Shown here piece by piece: positions 60,188 to 64,000 of a stretch of 64,000 nt of DNA (the first letter of the stretch is position 1; each line of letters begins with the position of its first letter). A model generated the notes under the pieces. The model searched no databases, had not been told where the DNA came from, and worked only from the letters and a program-made list of their open reading frames with translations. The DNA is from Spirosoma terrae (GTDB taxonomy: Bacteria; Bacteroidota; Bacteroidia; Cytophagales; Spirosomataceae), in assembly GCF_010435915.1 (NCBI RefSeq), contig NZ_JAAFZH010000018.1, positions 1 through 64,000 of the forward strand, in the 5' to 3' direction. The translations under genes and the position numbers were made by a program.

Positions 60188-61060
60188 GTGAAAAATAGTC
60201 GTTTTTTTGTCGTTCTGCTCCTCTTTTTCCTCATCAATGTCTGTGCAATTGCTCAAATTGTTGAACAGCCCGATCCATTACGTCCATCGTTGTCCGATAC
60301 CGTAAAAACAGTCAAATCCGACTCGATCACAATAAGCACAACCGATTCGACTCAGGTAGTTATCAAAAAAGATACGATAAAAGCGGAGCCACCAAAACCC
60401 ACTCGTCCTCCCCTACGCTACCGCTTCACCGCCGACGGCACTATTACGGCTGGGAACGTAGATCGGGCCTTACTACAGCTAACCAGTGCCATCGATTATC
60501 AGCTCAGTAACTACTTCAAGCTATCCAGCAACCCGTCGTTTGTATACGGTAAGCAAAACGGACTCCTGGCCGAACGCGAGTGGTTCGGTGATCTGCGAAC
60601 CACGTTACGTCATGAAAAGCGGCTCTATTATCTGGCGTTTGGTTCGTATGAACGTAGTAACCTGCGGCAGATTACGCATCGCTGGACGGTGGCGGCTGGA
60701 GCGGGGTTCAAACTACTTGATCGTAAACGAGCCTATATCTCGATCACCGATGTTGTAATGCAGGAGTACACCGACTTCGTAGAATTGGATGATATTAACA
60801 TCTTCCGAAACTCAACCCGGCTCTATGGCGAATATACGTTTGATAAAGACCGCTTTACGATTTCTCATACGGCTTTTTATCAACCCGCTATAGGCCAGTA
60901 TAACGTTCGATGGAATGCGAGTGTCAGCGTTCAGGTTAAATTAACGGCTGCTACCAGTCTGCGGACAACCCTGGCCAATGCCTACGAAAGTCTGGTCGTT
61001 CCCGGCCGGCAAAACAACGACCTCCGCTTTACGGTAGGGTTAGTCTACGAGAAGAAGTAA
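60188..61060 (+). CDS. DUF481-family outer-membrane protein (GTG start)
   Basis: This 290-residue protein starts with a signal peptide (KNSRFFVVLLLFFLINVCAIAQ). No ATG is available: the frame opens at a TTG (60161) or, better, at GTG 60188 immediately before this signal. A Ser/Thr/Asp/Lys linker (about residues 25-75) precedes a beta-barrel-like domain typical of DUF481: FTADGTITAGNVDRALLQLTSAIDYQLSNYFKLSSNPSFVYGKQNGLLAEREWFGDL, later KLLDRKRAYISITDVVMQEY. The function of DUF481 is unclear; it may be a pore or transport barrel. It ends inside a 28-bp hairpin shared with the LysM gene. Confidence 0.82.
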   Translation: MKNSRFFVVLLLFFLINVCAIAQIVEQPDPLRPSLSDTVKTVKSDSITISTTDSTQVVIKKDTIKAEPPKPTRPPLRYRFTADGTITAGNVDRALLQLTSAIDYQLSNYFKLSSNPSFVYGKQNGLLAEREWFGDLRTTLRHEKRLYYLAFGSYERSNLRQITHRWTVAAGAGFKLLDRKRAYISITDVVMQEYTDFVELDDINIFRNSTRLYGEYTFDKDRFTISHTAFYQPAIGQYNVRWNASVSVQVKLTAATSLRTTLANAYESLVVPGRQNNDLRFTVGLVYEKK

Positions 61061-61127
61061 GTAGCCTGGACGTCCACGTCCGGGAGTAATCGTTTGTTCA
61101 CTCCCGGACGTGGACGTCCAGGCTACT
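61060..61127. terminator. Perfect 28-bp hairpin between DUF481 and LysM genes
   Basis: Arms at 61060-61087 and 61100-61127 are perfect complements (starting AGTAGCCTGGACGTCC) with a 12-base loop. The hairpin begins on the last base of one stop codon and ends one base before the other convergent gene. Confidence 0.85.
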
Positions 61128-61955
61128 CTACTGTTTATCCGGATACGGAATAATCAGTTTCTCACCACGATTGGCAATATCTTTATCGCGCTTGTTGGCC
61201 CGCATCAAGGCTTCTTTGCTAACGCCATATTTCTGGGCGACTACACGTAATACGTCGCCGGGGCCAACCGTATGAATAGCCATGGCTTTTACTTTTAATT
61301 TCGTAACGCCTGCTTTTACGTCGCTTTCCGATACGTTGGGGTTCATTTCTTTCAACGTACTCAGCTTCATGTTGTACCGATTGGCTACACTGTAGAACGT
61401 TTCTCCCGCACCAACGGTATACGTACTGGATACGCCCCCCGGCTTGATTTTCGCTTTTTCGACAACAACCTCTTCTTTAGGTTTCTCCGTTTTCGGCTTT
61501 TCTTCCTTCTTCTCTTCGTTTATTTCTTTCTTAGGCGCTTCCGTTTTTGCCACAACTGGCTTAGCAGCAGACTCTTTCTCATCGGGAGCCGGCTGACCAT
61601 CCGTTGTTTCCCGATTACTTTTTGCTACGTCTTCGGCAACGGCATTTGCTTCGGGAGCTTCAGCGGGCGCTTCGGCCTGCGACAGATCGACTGGAGCGGG
61701 CTGTGTCGACGTATCGGATGTTTCTTCGGGAGCCATCAACATCTCCGAGTCGTTGTTTTGAGCCAGCGGTTGCTGAGATGTCGTATCTAACGATACACTC
61801 GTCAGTTCGTCGGACCCGTTGGTATCATCGGCAATGTATTCATAGCCAACGTATAGCAACGCAGCAATCAATCCAACCAGCACAACAAGGGTTATGGCTG
61901 GCAGGCTGGTATTGTCACCTGGACGGGGATTTGTTGTTTGTTTATCGGCTTCCAT
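61128..61955 (-). CDS. Membrane-anchored protein with two LysM domains
   Basis: This 275-residue protein has a span near residues 21-43 (ITLVVLVGLIAALLYVGYEYI). A long Glu/Ala/Lys/Pro linker (about residues 50-175, with KEEKPKTEKPKEEVVVEKAKI) follows, then two LysM units at about 178-225 (TYTVGAGETFYSVANRYNMKLSTLKEMNPNVSESDVKAG) and 227-272 (IHTVGPGDVLRVVAQKYGVSKEALMRANKRDKDIANRGEKLIIP). LysM binds peptidoglycan, so the protein spans from the membrane to the cell wall. It starts 14 bases after purE ends on the same strand, so the two are probably co-transcribed. Confidence 0.88.
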   Translation of the reverse strand: MEADKQTTNPRPGDNTSLPAITLVVLVGLIAALLYVGYEYIADDTNGSDELTSVSLDTTSQQPLAQNNDSEMLMAPEETSDTSTQPAPVDLSQAEAPAEAPEANAVAEDVAKSNRETTDGQPAPDEKESAAKPVVAKTEAPKKEINEEKKEEKPKTEKPKEEVVVEKAKIKPGGVSSTYTVGAGETFYSVANRYNMKLSTLKEMNPNVSESDVKAGVTKLKVKAMAIHTVGPGDVLRVVAQKYGVSKEALMRANKRDKDIANRGEKLIIPYPDKQ

Positions 61956-61969
61956 TAATCCAATATGGG

Positions 61970-62452
61970 TTAGGATGTGGTTAGCTGGCGACTCATATCG
62001 GCCACTTTCTCTTTCAATTCTTCCTTAAATTTCGTCAGCTTTTCGGAAACCTCTTCGTCGAAGCTTCCAATAATTTGGGCCGCCAGAATGCCCGCGTTAC
62101 GTGCTCCATCAAGTGCCATAGTCGCTACAGGAACACCCGCAGGCATTTGCAAGATCGACAAGAGCGAATCCCAGCCATCAATGGAATTACTTGATTTCAC
62201 AGGAACACCAATCACAGGCAGGGTCGTTAAGGAAGCAACCATTCCGGGCAGATGGGCTGCACCGCCTGCTCCGGCAACAATAACGCGTATACCACGAGCA
62301 CGTGCCGTTTTTGCGTACTCAACCATTTTTTCGGGTGTTCGGTGGGCCGAAACAATATCCATTTCCCAGGATATACCCAGCGTTGTCAGAAAATCAGCGG
62401 CCTCCTGCATCACGTTGCGATCGGAGAGGCTACCCATAATAATACCTACCAT
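61970..62452 (-). CDS. purE: N5-carboxyaminoimidazole ribonucleotide mutase
   Basis: PurE converts N5-CAIR to CAIR in purine synthesis. The 160-residue protein has MVGIIMGSLSDRNVMQEAADFL, the active-site SAHRTPEKMVEYAK (with catalytic His), VIVAGAGGAAHLPGMVAS and IGVPVKSSNSIDGWDSLLSILQMPAGVPVATMALDGARNAGILAAQII. All are standard for the bacterial N5-CAIR mutase class I. The length is normal. It is transcribed upstream of the LysM gene. Another purine gene, purM, lies 3 kb downstream on the same strand. Confidence 0.95.
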   Translation of the reverse strand: MVGIIMGSLSDRNVMQEAADFLTTLGISWEMDIVSAHRTPEKMVEYAKTARARGIRVIVAGAGGAAHLPGMVASLTTLPVIGVPVKSSNSIDGWDSLLSILQMPAGVPVATMALDGARNAGILAAQIIGSFDEEVSEKLTKFKEELKEKVADMSRQLTTS

Positions 62453-62556
62453 TCGGTGGAAAACAAATTGACTCTTTGCGAAATAACGCAGATTAACCCA
62501 TACTTCTATACCGACAGGCTGAAATATTATCGTAATGCAGTAAGCGGCAACGGCTA

Positions 62557-63759
62557 CTAAACAATTTTCAGCGATTCAAATTTACGCCCTAGAATAGCCG
62601 TATCATCCGCCTTCAGATAATCGCGCAGCAACGTAGCGTAAATCTGCCGAAAATCAACGGAATACGTCAGATCACCATCGGTCAGTTTCGTTAGATTCGG
62701 CGCTTCATTAAGCACCCGGCGCGATGGCATACCACCGCCAATCAGGAAGACATTATTAGCCGTTCCGTGATCGGTACCGTTGCTAGCGTTTTGCTTTACC
62801 CGCCGACCGAATTCCGAGAACGTCATCAGCAATACGTCGTTCTGACGGCCAATCAATTTCAGATCAGTCATGAACGCTCCGACGGCCTCGGCGTATTGTC
62901 CCAGCAAACGTTCCTGCTGACCGGGCTGATTGATATGCGTATCAAATCCGCTGATCGATACGTAGTAAACACTCGTTCCGACACCCGATTGAATCATTTG
63001 CGATACAGTACGTAGCCGATTACCCAGTTCATGGTTGGGGTAAGTCGTTGATGAGGACTGAATTTTCGCTTTACTATACACATACTCCGCCGATGAAACC
63101 GTTTCGGCCAGCGTTTTGTAAAGATAGGCTACCGACTCGTGGTCGTCGTGGTGCTCCTGGCTCAGCTTTGCGGTGAATCCGCTACGTGTCTGATTGTATA
63201 ATTTTTTGGGGTCCAGTACGGCCAACCCATTCAACTGGCTACCCTTCAGGGCAAGGCTCAATGTATCGTCGACCTCGATGGTGCGAAATGGCTGCTGCTC
63301 TTTACCGGCACACGCAGCGTCCAGGAAACGGCCAACCCAACCCGTACGCAGGTAGTTGTCCGAATCGCTGGCGGTCTGCCAGATATCCATCGACCGAAAG
63401 TGCGACCGATCAGGATTCGGGTAGCCAACATTGTTAATGACCGTCACCAGACCATCATCATATAACGCTTTGAGCGGACTCATGGCCGGATGCAGCCCAA
63501 TTTCGTCGTTCAGGGGCAACACCTTTTCCGAGCGAATAGCGATGGTCGGTCGCTCCCGGTAATAGATGTCATTCCGATAAGGCACTACGGTGTTCAGGCC
63601 ATCGTTTCCACCCGAAAGCTGGACAATGACCAGAATTTTACCGTTCGATGTGTCCAGCCCACCCATAGCCTGCGCTTCGTAGGCTTTCAGAAAATGCGGG
63701 ATCAACATGGTTCCCGCTGTTGTCAGGGCCGATTGCTTAATGAAGTCTCTGCGGTTCAT
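62557..63759 (-). CDS. DUF1501 secreted protein (twin-arginine signal)
   Basis: This 400-residue protein starts MNRRDFIKQSALTTAGTMLIP, a twin-arginine (RRDF) export signal, so it leaves the cytosol folded. The DUF1501 core includes GKILVIVQLSGGNDGLNTVVPY and FRSMDIWQTASDSDNYLRTGWVGRFLDAAC. SISGFDTHINQPGQQERLLGQYAEAVGAFMTDL and MTFSEFGRRVKQNASNGTDHGTANNVFLIGG follow; the D and H residues resemble those of alkaline-phosphatase-type folds. Its partner is usually a DUF1800 protein, and what appears to be the C-terminus of one lies upstream. Function is unknown; roles in surface or polymer metabolism have been suggested for relatives. Confidence 0.9.
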   Translation of the reverse strand: MNRRDFIKQSALTTAGTMLIPHFLKAYEAQAMGGLDTSNGKILVIVQLSGGNDGLNTVVPYRNDIYYRERPTIAIRSEKVLPLNDEIGLHPAMSPLKALYDDGLVTVINNVGYPNPDRSHFRSMDIWQTASDSDNYLRTGWVGRFLDAACAGKEQQPFRTIEVDDTLSLALKGSQLNGLAVLDPKKLYNQTRSGFTAKLSQEHHDDHESVAYLYKTLAETVSSAEYVYSKAKIQSSSTTYPNHELGNRLRTVSQMIQSGVGTSVYYVSISGFDTHINQPGQQERLLGQYAEAVGAFMTDLKLIGRQNDVLLMTFSEFGRRVKQNASNGTDHGTANNVFLIGGGMPSRRVLNEAPNLTKLTDGDLTYSVDFRQIYATLLRDYLKADDTAILGRKFESLKIV

Positions 63760-63767
63760 ACTGAATG

Positions 63768-63848
63768 TAGAATGAGTGACTGATAGGATGATTGAATGCT
63801 AGAATTGACAGTTTGTTACGTCATCAACTCTATCATTCACTCATTCTA
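63768..63848. repeat. Inverted repeat between the DUF1501 gene and the upstream gene
   Basis: TAGAATGAGTGA (63768-63779) is complementary to TCACTCATTCTA (63837-63848). ACTGATAG/CTATCAGT also occurs on both sides. It may act as a partial terminator or operator between the two genes. Confidence 0.4.
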
Positions 63849-63858
63849 TCAGTCAACA

Positions 63859-64000
63859 TTACGTAAGTTGATATTCGGGCAAACTCATGAGTGCGGCCGT
63901 TAGGGCATGAATCCGTTCAGACTGCGTTTGAGTGGAATTAGTCTGTTTGGCAATCAGTGTTCGCTGATCCGTATTGAGCGGAAAGGGCAGCAACGTAGCG
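63859..64000 (-). CDS. C-terminal end of a probable DUF1800 protein (cut by the window edge)
   Basis: The last 46 codons of a minus-strand gene are visible, ending ...ATLLPFPLNTDQRTLIAKQ and HALTAALMSLPEYQLT followed by TAA. The tail ALMSLPEYQL resembles the end of DUF1800 proteins, which usually sit directly upstream of DUF1501 genes as this one does. The start lies outside the window, so the identity rests on this tail and on the neighbour. Confidence 0.6.
   Translation of the reverse strand, partial: ATLLPFPLNTDQRTLIAKQTNSTQTQSERIHALTAALMSLPEYQLT

Noticed and set aside
61977..62471. 164-codon plus-strand ORF opposite purE
   Set aside because: Mirror frame of a fully conserved purE gene; no independent protein features.

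Overview
The window looks like chromosomal DNA of a Spirosoma-like member of the Bacteroidota (Cytophagales). Four things point there. Two proteins end in type IX secretion (T9SS) sorting domains. Fibronectin-III, TANFOR, DUF1501/DUF1800 and LytTR proteins are present. Several genes have Bacteroidota-type promoters (TTG, about 20 bases, TAnnTTTG). Start codons mostly lack Shine-Dalgarno sequences. No rRNA, tRNA, CRISPR or phage genes were found.

Layout. Positions 1-4970 are a low-density, decayed region: small unrecognised ORFs, a broken IS3-family element, and the 54-codon head of an acyltransferase-3 gene cut off at the IS edge. Positions 4974-26757 are mostly housekeeping: acyl-CoA ligase, LytTR regulator, cysM, pyrD, ftsK, lolA, upp, a Wzi/RemB-like barrel, gmhA, a zinc-ribbon miniprotein, a TPR histidine kinase, an ECF sigma factor with an overlapping small partner, nth, ndk, a DHH phosphoesterase, an FKBP, rdgB and ppiD. 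Many convergent junctions carry strong hairpins. Positions 27102-28325 hold a coiled-coil lipoprotein and a secreted redoxin.

The most distinctive part is 28511-49904. A six-gene, minus-strand operon (43020 down to 28511) encodes an outer-membrane barrel, a 2107-residue TANFOR-type protein, a 359-residue secreted protein, two fibronectin-III proteins (the second with nine repeats and a T9SS tail) and a small lipoprotein. Upstream lie two tandem paralogous TPR sensor kinases, a tiny lipoprotein with an apparent frameshift, a NarL-type response regulator, another lipoprotein and a duplicated DUF3592 membrane protein. The same 18-base sequence sits exactly 21 bases upstream of the -7 box of both the barrel/TANFOR operon and the lipoprotein/response-regulator operon. 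This suggests one self-contained signalling and surface-assembly module.

Positions 50030-56417 are a TetR-controlled RND efflux operon (TolC, adaptor, permease) with matching inverted-repeat operators before tetR and before tolC. The rest holds a T9SS cargo protein, purM, a Gfo/Idh/MocA oxidoreductase, a DUF481 outer-membrane protein, a LysM protein, purE, a DUF1501 protein and the 3' end of a probable DUF1800 gene. All assignments come from reading the sequence without database searches. Coordinates of short sites may be off by a base.
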